A stretch of 64,000 nucleotides of DNA, from contig DAIQOI010000008.1 in NCBI GenBank assembly GCA_036787955.1, positions 1 to 64,000 of the forward strand, in the 5' to 3' direction. Below, piece by piece: positions 17,586-25,966 of this stretch. The notes below the pieces were generated by a model. The model did not search any database, had not been told where the DNA came from, and saw nothing but the letters and a program-made list of their open reading frames with translations. The position numbers and the translations under genes were made by a program. This stretch comes from UBA2336 sp036787955. GTDB taxonomy: Bacteria; Bacteroidota; Bacteroidia; Cytophagales; Cyclobacteriaceae. Position 1 is the first letter of the stretch. Each line of letters opens with the position of its first letter.

Positions 17586-17977
17586 AACTGAACCGCACAG
17601 CCATACCATTTATATTCGATGTACCGGCTTATCATGTTACAAGGCGGTTAACGATCCTTATTGATCAGCCATGGAACGAACTTTCAGAAGAGGCCAGAAC
17701 AACCCTTTATAAACTTATTCAGGCCGTACATATCCCGTATCACCAAGTGCCCGTGATCCACCGCAACAGCATGGGCAAAGACGAGGTACAGGTTTTGAAC
17801 TCCGCATTCATCATCAGCTTTGGTGTATCAGCCGATAGTTGTACAAACCCGTACCATCTTTATCAAATAGGCGATACAGCTTTTGTGCTGGCCGACAACC
17901 TGAACGTGTTCAGCAGTGATAAAAATCTGAAGCAAAAGCTTTGGCAACTGCTGCTGCATAAATTCGGGCAGGCTTAA
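17582..17977 (+). CDS. hypothetical protein, possibly a HolD-like polymerase accessory subunit
   Basis: A 131-residue protein. The start is taken as the TTG at 17582, which overlaps the preceding stop (TTGA); no in-frame ATG exists before residue 60. The central LTILIDQPWNELSEEARTTLYKLIQAVHI and the ending NLKQKLWQLLLHKFG resemble the layout of the DNA polymerase III psi subunit (HolD), whose C-terminus carries a similar LKxxLW block; the full strings are not needed for the comparison. This is recognition from memory and weak. There is no signal peptide. It could be an unrelated Bacteroidota-specific protein. Confidence 0.6.
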   Translation: MKLNRTAIPFIFDVPAYHVTRRLTILIDQPWNELSEEARTTLYKLIQAVHIPYHQVPVIHRNSMGKDEVQVLNSAFIISFGVSADSCTNPYHLYQIGDTAFVLADNLNVFSSDKNLKQKLWQLLLHKFGQA

Positions 17978-17984
17978 AGGCTTT

Positions 17985-18015
17985 TTTGCCTGTTTTAACC
18001 GTTATTCTATCTTTG
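17985..18015 (+). promoter_or_regulatory. promoter for the membrane pyrophosphatase gene
   Basis: TTTG at 17985-17988 and TATCTTTG at 18008-18015 are separated by 19 nt, a textbook Bacteroidota promoter. The predicted leader is about 90 nt. The -33 element overlaps a weak hairpin (AGGC, six T, GCCT) that may end the upstream operon. Confidence 0.75.
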
Positions 18016-18110
18016 CGCTGCTTTTTTCGGTCGCGCAAGCACGGCCGGAATGTTGAACGCAGGTTATGCCCTGCCCTAACGTCAAACCTTAAAATCTTAA
18101 ATATCAAACG

Positions 18111-20408
18111 ATGACTAATTTGTTTTACATCCTTCCTTTTTTCGGGGTTCTTGGATTGTTATTTGTAGCCTGGAAAAGTGCGTGGATAAACCGCCAGGAT
18201 GCCGGAACCGACAAAATGAAAAAAATTGCCGGGCACATAGCCGAAGGCGCCATGGCTTTTCTCAAAGCAGAGTATAAAATTCTTGCGGTATTTGTAGTCT
18301 GCGTTGCTATCCTCCTGGCCATTACCGCCAATACCGAAACCTCTTCACCCCTGGTAGCTGTATCGTTCATATTTGGCTCCTTTTCTTCTGCCCTGGCCGG
18401 TTTTATCGGTATGCGCATTGCCACACGTGCCAATGTGCGCACTACCAATGCCGCACGCAGCAGCCTGGGAAGGGCCCTTCAGGTGGCTTTTGCGGGTGGC
18501 TCGGTAATGGGTATGGGCGTTGTTGGGCTGGGCGTGCTTGGACTTAGCATCTTGTTTATCATTTATGCCAACACTTTTGGGGTTGACACCCAGGAAAATC
18601 TAACCCGGGTAATTACCATTATTACCGGTTTCTCATTCGGTGCCTCGTCCATTGCCTTGTTTGCGCGCGTGGGTGGCGGCATTTATACCAAAGCTGCCGA
18701 TGTGGGCGCTGACCTTGTTGGAAAAGTAGAGGCCGGCATTCCCGAAGACCACCCGCTGAACCCCGCCACCATTGCCGATAATGTGGGCGACAATGTGGGC
18801 GATGTGGCCGGCATGGGCGCTGACCTTTTTGAATCCTATGTAGGCTCGATAGTTGGCTCCATGGTACTGGGCGCTGCCTTCATGGTGCCCGGATTTGCCG
18901 ATAATTTTAATGGATTATCTGCCGTACTTCTTCCGCTCATGCTTGCCGGCACAGGTATCGTTATGTCCTTCATCGGTACTTTCTTCGTTCGGGTAGCTGA
19001 AGGTGGAAATCCTCAAAAGGCATTGAATATGGGAGAGTTCGTTTCATCGGGCCTGATGATTGTCGCCTCCTATTTCATCATTACCAGCGTGCTGCCCGCT
19101 CAATGGACATTTACCGACCCGCTTTATACCGACAGCCAGGGTAACCCCCTTGTGCGCAACATGACAGCCATGGGTGTGTTCTGGGCTACGGTCATTGGAT
19201 TGGTTGCCGGTGTGCTGGTAGGACTCATCACTGAATACTATACCGGCATGGGCAAAAAGCCCGTGCTTTCCATTGTACGCCAGTCGGCCACAGGGGCTGC
19301 AACCAATATTATTGCCGGGCTGGGTGTAGGGATGATGAGTACAGCTTTGCCCATCATCGTCATTGCCCTATCTATAATTGGAGCGTTTCACTTTGGTGGT
19401 CTGTATGGCATAGCCATAGCTGCGGTAGGCATGCTGTCCAACCTGGGTATTCAACTGGCCGTTGATGCCTATGGTCCTATCTCAGACAACGCCGGGGGTA
19501 TAGCCGAAATGTCGGAATTGCCCAAAGAGGTTCGTTCACGCACCGATAAGCTTGATGCCGTGGGCAATACCACAGCTGCCATCGGTAAAGGTTTTGCCAT
19601 TGCATCGGCAGCACTCACCGCCCTTGCACTTTTCGGTGCTTTTATGACCACCGCCAGGCTGGGCGCCATCGATGTATCGAAAGCCAACGTTATGGCCGGA
19701 TTGTTCATCGGGGGCATGCTGCCGTTTGTTTTCTCAGCACTCGCCATGGGCGCTGTGGGACGTGCCGCCATGTCCATGATCGAAGAAGTAAGACGGCAGT
19801 TCACCACCATCCCGGCACTAAAAGCTGCTTTGGATGTGATGAAACGCAATGGCGACAAACCAAAAGAAGAATGGTCGGCCGATGATCAGAAAATTTTCAA
19901 TGAAGCAGACGGTAAGGCAGAATATGGACGCTGCGTGGAAATTTCTACCAAGGCAGCTATCCGTCAGATGGTCGTTCCCGGCCTTATGGCAGTAATTGCA
20001 CCTGTGATCGTTGCGTTTTTACCGGGATTTGGCGTAGAGGCGTTGGGCGGCATGCTGGCCGGTGTAACCGTTTCGGGAGTACTGCTTGCCATATTCCAGT
20101 CGAATGCAGGTGGCGCCTGGGATAATGCCAAGAAAAGTTTTGAAGAAGGAATTGAAATAAACGGCCAGCGCTACTATAAAAAATCCGAGCCGCATAAGGC
20201 CGCTGTGGTGGGCGACACGGTTGGCGATCCGTTTAAGGATACCTCAGGTCCTTCGCTGAATATTCTTCTCAAGCTTATGTCAGTAGTTGCACTGGTCATC
20301 GCACCGATGCTGGCCCCTGAACCAACCAATGAACAGGCGGCCAGCAAAGAAAACCCGAAAATCGAAGTACTTGAATTTAAGCCTGCTGACACCAGCGAAC
20401 AACCATAG
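18111..20408 (+). CDS. hppA: K+-dependent membrane-bound pyrophosphatase (ion pump)
   Basis: A 765-residue integral membrane protein with about 16 hydrophobic segments. It couples pyrophosphate hydrolysis to H+ or Na+ export. The substrate-binding motif DVGADLVGKVE and the acidic block ADNVGDNVGDVAGMGADLFE are intact, as is GDTVGDPFKDTSGPSLN near the end. In GNTTAAIGKG the position that is Lys in K+-independent enzymes is Ala, so this one should be K+-dependent. Bacteroidota members of that subgroup include Na+ and dual Na+/H+ pumps; which ion moves here is not decided. It has its own promoter and terminator, so it is a single-gene unit. Confidence 0.96.
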   Translation: MTNLFYILPFFGVLGLLFVAWKSAWINRQDAGTDKMKKIAGHIAEGAMAFLKAEYKILAVFVVCVAILLAITANTETSSPLVAVSFIFGSFSSALAGFIGMRIATRANVRTTNAARSSLGRALQVAFAGGSVMGMGVVGLGVLGLSILFIIYANTFGVDTQENLTRVITIITGFSFGASSIALFARVGGGIYTKAADVGADLVGKVEAGIPEDHPLNPATIADNVGDNVGDVAGMGADLFESYVGSIVGSMVLGAAFMVPGFADNFNGLSAVLLPLMLAGTGIVMSFIGTFFVRVAEGGNPQKALNMGEFVSSGLMIVASYFIITSVLPAQWTFTDPLYTDSQGNPLVRNMTAMGVFWATVIGLVAGVLVGLITEYYTGMGKKPVLSIVRQSATGAATNIIAGLGVGMMSTALPIIVIALSIIGAFHFGGLYGIAIAAVGMLSNLGIQLAVDAYGPISDNAGGIAEMSELPKEVRSRTDKLDAVGNTTAAIGKGFAIASAALTALALFGAFMTTARLGAIDVSKANVMAGLFIGGMLPFVFSALAMGAVGRAAMSMIEEVRRQFTTIPALKAALDVMKRNGDKPKEEWSADDQKIFNEADGKAEYGRCVEISTKAAIRQMVVPGLMAVIAPVIVAFLPGFGVEALGGMLAGVTVSGVLLAIFQSNAGGAWDNAKKSFEEGIEINGQRYYKKSEPHKAAVVGDTVGDPFKDTSGPSLNILLKLMSVVALVIAPMLAPEPTNEQAASKENPKIEVLEFKPADTSEQP

Positions 20409-20440
20409 TTCATCCTTCATTGTTGTTGTTGTACAAACAG

Positions 20441-20464
20441 AGCCCCACTGAATTGGGGCTTTTT
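20441..20464 (+). terminator. rho-independent terminator after hppA
   Basis: Stem AGCCCC/GGGGCT (20441-20446 with 20455-20460), loop of 8 nt, followed by TTTT. It lies 32 bp past the hppA stop. Confidence 0.85.
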
Positions 20465-20480
20465 CATTATTTTTCGGGCT

Positions 20481-20912
20481 ATGATGAAAAGACTCTTTCA
20501 GTTTCTGGCTATTTCGATCTTGCCACTTTACGCGACCAACGCCCAGATTACCGGCAAGTGGAAGACCATTGACGATGCCACGGGCGAGTCCAAAGCCATT
20601 GTGGAAATTTTTGAAAAAGGGGGTAAGTATTATGGAAAAGTTCTCAAAACTTTTCCCAAACCCGGCAAATCCCCTGATCCCATATGCGATAAATGCGACC
20701 CCTCCGATTCGCGGTACAAGCAGAAAATTATCGGCATGGAAATTCTGCGCGACCTGCAAAAAAACGGCAGCTATTATGAAAACGGAAACATCCTGGACCC
20801 TGAAAACGGCAGAGTATACCGATGCAAAGTGTGGCGCGAAGGAAATGAACTGAAGGTGCGCGGTTACTGGGGACCATTCTGGCGTACACAAACCTGGTTA
20901 ACAGCCGAATAA
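20481..20912 (+). CDS. DUF2147 family exported protein
   Basis: A 143-residue protein with a signal peptide (cleavage after TNA in YATNAQ). It is followed by the DUF2147 pattern GKWKTIDDATGESKAIVEI, then YYGKVLKT, CDKCDP, NGNILDPENGRVYRCKV and RGYWGPFWRTQTW. The fold is a small lipocalin-like beta barrel acting in the periplasm; function is unknown. Two adjacent ATGs (20481, 20484) are equally possible starts. It stands just after the hppA terminator. Confidence 0.9.
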   Translation: MMKRLFQFLAISILPLYATNAQITGKWKTIDDATGESKAIVEIFEKGGKYYGKVLKTFPKPGKSPDPICDKCDPSDSRYKQKIIGMEILRDLQKNGSYYENGNILDPENGRVYRCKVWREGNELKVRGYWGPFWRTQTWLTAE

Positions 20913-21007
20913 AGAAGTTATCAACCTGTAATCGAAAAAAAATCAATAAAAAAGTGGCTGAAGGGTTACCCGCAAAAAAGCATCTGGTATTCAGAAAGGG
21001 CGCTGAG

Positions 21008-21547
21008 ATGAACGAAAAGGAAATCTTCGAGCGCATCTGTCAGGGAGACGAGCGCGCCCTGGAGTTCTTATACAAGAAATATTACCGGATGATGACCAAA
21101 ATGGTCATCAGTAACAGTGGTACCGAAGAAGAAGCCAGGGACATTTATCAGGAGGCACTGGTGGTTTTCTGGCAAAAAGCCGTTTCCGGAAAACTGGTGC
21201 TCACTTCAAAGATGAGCACCTACATCTACAGCATCTGCCAGAACCTCTGGCGCAAAGAGCTGGACCGGAAAAAAAGGCTAAGCAACGAAGAAAAAGACCT
21301 GCCGGTATCCATTGATACAGAAACCGAGGAGCGAAACAAAATAATTGCCCGTTGTATCGAACAGCTGGGCGAAACCTGCAGGAAGGTGCTGATGTATTAC
21401 TATTTTGAAGAACTCTCCATGCAGGAAATAGCCGACCGAATGGGATTTGCCAATACCGATACAGCAAAGACAAAAAAATATAAATGCAAACAAAAGTTAG
21501 ATGAATTGATTCGTGCCCAATACTCGGAGCACGACTTTTTGGATTAA
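21008..21547 (+). CDS. ECF-type RNA polymerase sigma factor
   Basis: A 179-residue sigma-70 family factor. Region 2 is marked by EARDIYQEALVVFWQKA and region 4 by GETCRKVLMYYYFEELSMQEIADRMGF, the helix-turn-helix for the -35 element. A frame from a GTG at 20954 exists, but the ATG at 21008 with AAAGGG upstream gives the normal N-terminus. It is followed after 1 nt by a membrane protein that has the layout of its anti-sigma factor. Regulation by a surface or envelope signal is the usual role of such pairs. Confidence 0.93.
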   Translation: MNEKEIFERICQGDERALEFLYKKYYRMMTKMVISNSGTEEEARDIYQEALVVFWQKAVSGKLVLTSKMSTYIYSICQNLWRKELDRKKRLSNEEKDLPVSIDTETEERNKIIARCIEQLGETCRKVLMYYYFEELSMQEIADRMGFANTDTAKTKKYKCKQKLDELIRAQYSEHDFLD

Positions 21548-21548
21548 C

Positions 21549-22406
21549 ATGATGGCACCTGAACAAAAATTTGAACTGATTGAAAAATACCTCAGAGGAG
21601 AACTGAGTGCGGAGGAATCTGCGGTTTTTGAGCAGCAACTTAAGAGCGATCCCGAACTACGGAAAGAGTTCAACTTTCAGAAAGAGGTAATTGAAGGCAT
21701 CAGAAAGGCCCGCATTGCCCAGCTCAAAGCAATGCTGAACAATGTTCCCGTACCGCCAGCCAACCCACTCTCCACCGGGGTTGTGGCAAAGATAATCGGG
21801 GCAGTAGTCATAGTCGGCTCAATCAGCACAGCGCTGTATTTTTACTTTAAATCCGACCCAACCGAACAGTCTTTTATTCCATCCGAAGAACCTGCTTTGC
21901 AGGAAGAGGAGCCGGCACTTGAACCTGCCCATAAACCTGCCGATTCTGCTGAGTCCCCCACCGATAAGCCAGCAGATGAAACAGATAAGCAAAATGAATC
22001 TACAGCCAGGAGACCCAAGTCCGAGTCCATTTCGGCAAATCCCCAACTTCAGGTGTTTACGCCCGCAGATGAGGAGCTGAAGGAACAGATTGAAAAAGAA
22101 CACCGCCAGTTAAAAAACATTGAATCAGGCTTCGTTACTTCTTCTATCGAGGTCGAAACAAACAACGAATCCAGGAAGCACAATTTCCATTACGCCTTCC
22201 ACAACAACAAACTGGTGCTGTACGGAAACTTCGAAGATAACCTCTATGAAATTCTGGAGTTTCTGTCCGGAAACGACCGAACGGTAGTGTTGTATTATAA
22301 AAACAATTACTACCTGCTCGATACAGATAAGGAAGATCCTACGCCCCTCGTTGCGATACGCGATAAGGCACTGCTCGATAAGCTTAAAAAGTTCAGAAAG
22401 AAGTAA
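21549..22406 (+). CDS. putative membrane anti-sigma factor
   Basis: A 285-residue protein. The cytoplasmic N-terminus (FELIEKYLRGELSAEESAVFEQQLKSD and so on, about residues 6-60) has the helical look of anti-sigma domains without a zinc motif. One membrane segment lies at about 77-99. A long linker rich in Pro, Glu and Ala follows (about 100-170). The C-terminal domain of about 110 residues is periplasmic and unrecognised. The start is 1 nt after the sigma-factor stop. The anti-sigma call rests mainly on position and topology. Confidence 0.7.
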   Translation: MMAPEQKFELIEKYLRGELSAEESAVFEQQLKSDPELRKEFNFQKEVIEGIRKARIAQLKAMLNNVPVPPANPLSTGVVAKIIGAVVIVGSISTALYFYFKSDPTEQSFIPSEEPALQEEEPALEPAHKPADSAESPTDKPADETDKQNESTARRPKSESISANPQLQVFTPADEELKEQIEKEHRQLKNIESGFVTSSIEVETNNESRKHNFHYAFHNNKLVLYGNFEDNLYEILEFLSGNDRTVVLYYKNNYYLLDTDKEDPTPLVAIRDKALLDKLKKFRKK

Positions 22407-22414
22407 ACCAAAGC

Positions 22415-22433
22415 CCCTGCCACAGGGTTTTTT
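22415..22433 (+). terminator. terminator after the sigma/anti-sigma pair
   Basis: Stem CCCTG (22415-22419) and CAGGG (22423-22427), 3-nt loop, then six T. It is short but well placed, 9 bp after the stop. Confidence 0.6.
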
Positions 22434-22459
22434 CGAGTTTACGGATTGCATGGAAATCA

Positions 22460-22467
22460 TAACTTTG
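22460..22467 (+). promoter_or_regulatory. -7 element immediately before ftsX
   Basis: TAACTTTG fits TAnnTTTG exactly and ends only 4 nt before the ftsX ATG at 22472. If used, the transcript would be leaderless or nearly so. No well-spaced TTTG is present; TTTA at 22438-22441 is the closest -33 match. Confidence 0.45.
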
Positions 22468-22471
22468 CCCC

Positions 22472-23350
22472 ATGCAGCGTACAACAAGCCGTAAAAAGTT
22501 CGGCAATTACCCTTTTGCAGGAGTAGTGCTCAGCATAACACTCGCATTACTCGTGGCTGGCTTGCTGGGCACGCTTATTTTGTATGCCTCGGAATTTGAA
22601 AAGGTCGTCCGCGACCAGGTACGCATACAGGTTTACCTTAAAAACGGTCTTACCGAGAGTCAGCGTATGCAACTTGAAAAGCGCATCGAATCGCTGCCCT
22701 ACCTGAATAAGTCGGTGCCCATTCAATTTATCTCAAAAGAAGAGGCCGCCAGAAATTTTATTGAACAAACCGGAGAAGATTTTACCCGCTTTCTGGGAGA
22801 AAACCCTTTGCACGATGCCTTTCTTATTTCTATCCTGCCCGAATACCACACCCCGGAAAAACTCGAAGCCATTCAGGCAGAGCTGAAAAACCTGAATGGT
22901 GTATTTCAGGTATATTACCTTCAGGAGCTGGTTGAAGCCATCAACAAAAATGCAACGCGCATCGGTTTGCTGCTAACCGGCATACTGGCCGTTTTGCTTC
23001 TCGCAGTTGTTATGCTAATCAACAACACCATCCGGCTGGCGTTGTTTTCCCAGCGCTTCCTCATCCGCAGCATGCAACTGGTGGGTGCTACGGGTGGATT
23101 TATCAGAAGGCCATTCCTGTTGCGCGCGATACTTTACGGCCTTTCTGGCGGATGCCTGGCATCGGTTGCTTTGTACAGCTTGAACCGATACGGCCAGAGG
23201 GTTGTGCCTGAACTCAGTATGCTGCATGACCAGGAGAAACAACTCCTGCTTTTCGGAATACTGGCATTAGCCGGAATGACGCTGGCTTTTCTCAGCACGT
23301 TCTTCGCCATCCGAAAGTACCTCAACATGTCCTTAGATGAACTTTATTGA
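22472..23350 (+). CDS. ftsX: cell-division ABC-type permease FtsX
   Basis: A 292-residue membrane protein that works with the ATPase FtsE to control cell-wall hydrolases at the division site. Membrane segments lie at about residues 17-41, 170-195, 220-245 and 260-282. The periplasmic loop between the first two includes VRIQVYLKNGLTESQR. The C-terminal FtsX core ends with YLNMSLDELY. No ftsE is adjacent. It heads a compact set of genes ending with acetoacetyl-CoA ligase. Confidence 0.93.
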   Translation: MQRTTSRKKFGNYPFAGVVLSITLALLVAGLLGTLILYASEFEKVVRDQVRIQVYLKNGLTESQRMQLEKRIESLPYLNKSVPIQFISKEEAARNFIEQTGEDFTRFLGENPLHDAFLISILPEYHTPEKLEAIQAELKNLNGVFQVYYLQELVEAINKNATRIGLLLTGILAVLLLAVVMLINNTIRLALFSQRFLIRSMQLVGATGGFIRRPFLLRAILYGLSGGCLASVALYSLNRYGQRVVPELSMLHDQEKQLLLFGILALAGMTLAFLSTFFAIRKYLNMSLDELY

Positions 23351-23357
23351 CAAACCC

Positions 23358-23570
23358 ATGAAAAATAATTTGCCCTTTACTAAAAGAAACTATCAGATTA
23401 TGACGGCCGGCCTGTTGGTGCTGGTTGTAGGATTCATCATTATGACGCTTGATAACCAACCTTATGGCTTTGGCTTTACCGGACTCACCCTTGGGCCATT
23501 GATTGTAATAACTGGATTTATCATTGAGTTGTTCGCCATCCTCTACAAACCAGCCGATAAAAATAAATGA
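23358..23570 (+). CDS. DUF3098 family small membrane protein
   Basis: A 70-residue protein with two hydrophobic segments (LLVLVVGFIIMT and PLIVITGFIIELFAIL). It begins PFTKRNYQIM, the DUF3098 signature. It is almost always found between ftsX and uppP in Bacteroidota, as here. An earlier ATG at 23337 inside ftsX is possible, but 23358 gives the standard N-terminus. Function unknown; position suggests an envelope role. Confidence 0.88.
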   Translation: MKNNLPFTKRNYQIMTAGLLVLVVGFIIMTLDNQPYGFGFTGLTLGPLIVITGFIIELFAILYKPADKNK

Positions 23571-23574
23571 TTCA

Positions 23575-24369
23575 ATGAGCCTGCTTGAAGCTGTTTTGCT
23601 GGCTCTTATCGAAGGCCTGACTGAATTTTTACCTGTTTCTTCCACCGGGCACATCATCATAGGCTCGTCACTGCTGGGTATTGCCCATTACCCTTTCACA
23701 AAGATGTACACCGTGGTGGTACAATTCGGGGCCATTGCGGCAGTAATAGTTTTGTACTGGCGCAGATTTTTACAGTCTTTCAACTTTTATGTAATCCTTT
23801 TCATCGCGTTTCTGCCCGCTGCAGCTGCAGGGCTGGCACTGGACAAATACATTGACAAGTGGCTGGAACGCGTGGACGTGGTTGGGTTTGCACTTATTTG
23901 CGGAGGTGTATTTTTTCTGTTTGCCGATCGCCTCTTCCAGGCCAATGAGTCAAACCCGCAGTTATCCGTTACACGAAATATGGCCTGGCGCATCGGACTG
24001 TTTCAATGCCTCGCTTTGATTCCCGGCATATCGCGGTCGGCCGCCACCATCATGGGCGGGCTTAGCCAGAAATTAAACCGAAGAACTGCTACCGAGTTTT
24101 CATTTTTCCTGGCCGTTCCCACACTTATGGCTGCATCGGGATATAAGCTGATGAGTTTTATCCGCGAGGGATATGTCTTGCAATCGCATGAAATTAAGTT
24201 GCTGATAACCGGCAACGTTGTTGCATTTATTATAGCCATTGTTGCGATGAAATCCTTCATTGCCTTTCTTACCCGACACGGATTTAAAATTTTCGGATAT
24301 TACCGCATTATCGCGGGCACGGTATTGCTGGTGTTGCACTATCTTGGAACAGGCATGGCTATTTTATGA
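23575..24369 (+). CDS. uppP: undecaprenyl-diphosphatase
   Basis: A 264-residue BacA-type membrane phosphatase that recycles undecaprenyl pyrophosphate for cell-wall synthesis. The catalytic blocks are EGLTEFLPVSSTGH (residues 13-26) and PGISRSAATIMGG (about 145-157). Seven to eight membrane segments are visible. The start at 23575 is 4 nt after the DUF3098 stop. The stop overlaps the truB start by 4 bp. Confidence 0.96.
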   Translation: MSLLEAVLLALIEGLTEFLPVSSTGHIIIGSSLLGIAHYPFTKMYTVVVQFGAIAAVIVLYWRRFLQSFNFYVILFIAFLPAAAAGLALDKYIDKWLERVDVVGFALICGGVFFLFADRLFQANESNPQLSVTRNMAWRIGLFQCLALIPGISRSAATIMGGLSQKLNRRTATEFSFFLAVPTLMAASGYKLMSFIREGYVLQSHEIKLLITGNVVAFIIAIVAMKSFIAFLTRHGFKIFGYYRIIAGTVLLVLHYLGTGMAIL

Positions 24370-25031
24370 TGGAAGCGAATCCTTATCAGGATAAGGTTAT
24401 ACTCATTAATAAGCCTTTGGGCTGGACTTCTTTTGACGTGGTTAATAAGTTGCGAAAGATACTGGGTATAAAAAAAATCGGTCATGCCGGTACACTCGAT
24501 CCACTGGCCACCGGGCTATTGATTGTGTGCACCGGAAAGATGACCAAAAAAATTCAGGAATTAACCAACCTCGACAAGGAATACATCGGTAACCTTATAC
24601 TTGGTCAGAGCACTCCGTCGCACGACCGCGAAACAGAGGTAACCGAAGTACGCGACATCTCAGGTATAACGGCCGAGCACATTACGAATGCTGCTGCACA
24701 CTTTAAGGGCACAATCGAACAGATTCCACCGGCACATTCGGCTGTAAAAGTAAAAGGAAAGCGAGCTTACAAACTGGCACGCAAAGGGGAAATGCCAGTG
24801 CTAAAACCACGAACCGTAGAAATCCATGCCTTTGACATTACACAGATCAACCTGCCTGAAGTACACTTCAGGGTGGTCTGTTCAAAAGGAACCTACATCC
24901 GCAGCCTGGTCCGTGATCTGGGTGCAAAACTTGGAACGGGCGCTTACCTTGCCGAACTTTGCCGCACGCGTATCGGTAGCTTTCGCCTGGATGATGCGAA
25001 ATCCATTGAATCGTTTGAATCGCTCACATGA
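24366..25031 (+). CDS. truB: tRNA pseudouridine(55) synthase
   Basis: A 221-residue pseudouridine synthase making Psi55 in tRNA. The catalytic aspartate is D45 in HAGTLDPLATG. KPLGWTSFDVVNKLR and CSKGTYIRSLVRDLG are also typical. It is shorter than the E. coli enzyme because the C-terminal PUA-like extension is missing, which is common in Bacteroidota. The start overlaps uppP by 4 bp and the stop overlaps ribF by 4 bp. Confidence 0.96.
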   Translation: MMEANPYQDKVILINKPLGWTSFDVVNKLRKILGIKKIGHAGTLDPLATGLLIVCTGKMTKKIQELTNLDKEYIGNLILGQSTPSHDRETEVTEVRDISGITAEHITNAAAHFKGTIEQIPPAHSAVKVKGKRAYKLARKGEMPVLKPRTVEIHAFDITQINLPEVHFRVVCSKGTYIRSLVRDLGAKLGTGAYLAELCRTRIGSFRLDDAKSIESFESLT

Positions 25032-25963
25032 AAGTTTACTACCATCCGGATGATTTCAGTCGGTTGCCGTTTGCAGTGGTTACAAGCGGAACCTTTGACG
25101 GTGTTCATCTCGGTCATCAGAAAATTCTCAACCGGCTAAAGGAAATTGCCCGCGAGCACCAGGGCGAAACGGTGGTCGTTACCTTCTGGCCGCATCCGCG
25201 CCTGGTGTTGCACCCCGAAGACACATCACTCAAGTTGCTGAATACCTTCGAAGAAAAAGCCGAATTGCTCAAGCAGGCAGGCATTGACCACCTGGTGCGC
25301 ATACCATTTACACGCGAATTCTCCCACCTCTCATCAGAAGAGTTTATCATCCGGATTCTGGTTCAGACCATCGGCACGCGAAAACTGGTTATCGGCCATG
25401 ACCACCGCTTTGGTCATAACCGCGAAGGGAGCTTCGAAGAATTGAAAAAGAATGCACCCCGCTACGGATTTGAAGTGGAGGAGATTCCACCACAGGATGT
25501 GCATCACATCACCATAAGCTCAACAAAAATCAGAAAGGCCCTTGAACAGGGCGATGTGGAAACAGCCAATCTTTTGTTAGGACGCCCCTACTCCCTGCGC
25601 GGCCAGGTGGTAAAAGGCGACCGATTAGGACGCCTCATCGGTTTTCCAACAGCCAACATCAACATTGACACGCATTACAAGCTAATTCCCGCTGACGGCG
25701 TTTATGCGGTTACTGCACAGCACGCGGGTAAAACATTTCGCGGCATGATGTACATCGGCCTTAGACCCACCGTGGGTGGTATGCATAAAACGCTTGAAGT
25801 AAATTTGTTCGATTTTGAACAGGAAATCTACGGTGATGAACTGATTGTCCATTTTCATGCACGGTTGCGTGCCGACAACCGGTTCAGCGATTTGGATGAA
25901 CTGAGGCAACAACTTATACTTGACAAGAAAAAAGCTGACGAACTTTTAAAAATGTTCTACTGA
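25028..25963 (+). CDS. ribF: bifunctional riboflavin kinase / FAD synthetase
   Basis: A 311-residue enzyme that phosphorylates riboflavin to FMN and adenylylates FMN to FAD. The N-terminal nucleotidyltransferase domain has GTFDGVHLGHQKIL (residues 19-32) and IGHDHRFGHNREG. The C-terminal kinase domain has RGQVVKGDRLGRLIGFPTANI. The start overlaps truB by 4 bp. The product's FAD could serve the GMC enzyme among others. Confidence 0.96.
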   Translation: MKVYYHPDDFSRLPFAVVTSGTFDGVHLGHQKILNRLKEIAREHQGETVVVTFWPHPRLVLHPEDTSLKLLNTFEEKAELLKQAGIDHLVRIPFTREFSHLSSEEFIIRILVQTIGTRKLVIGHDHRFGHNREGSFEELKKNAPRYGFEVEEIPPQDVHHITISSTKIRKALEQGDVETANLLLGRPYSLRGQVVKGDRLGRLIGFPTANINIDTHYKLIPADGVYAVTAQHAGKTFRGMMYIGLRPTVGGMHKTLEVNLFDFEQEIYGDELIVHFHARLRADNRFSDLDELRQQLILDKKKADELLKMFY

Positions 25964-25966
25964 TGC

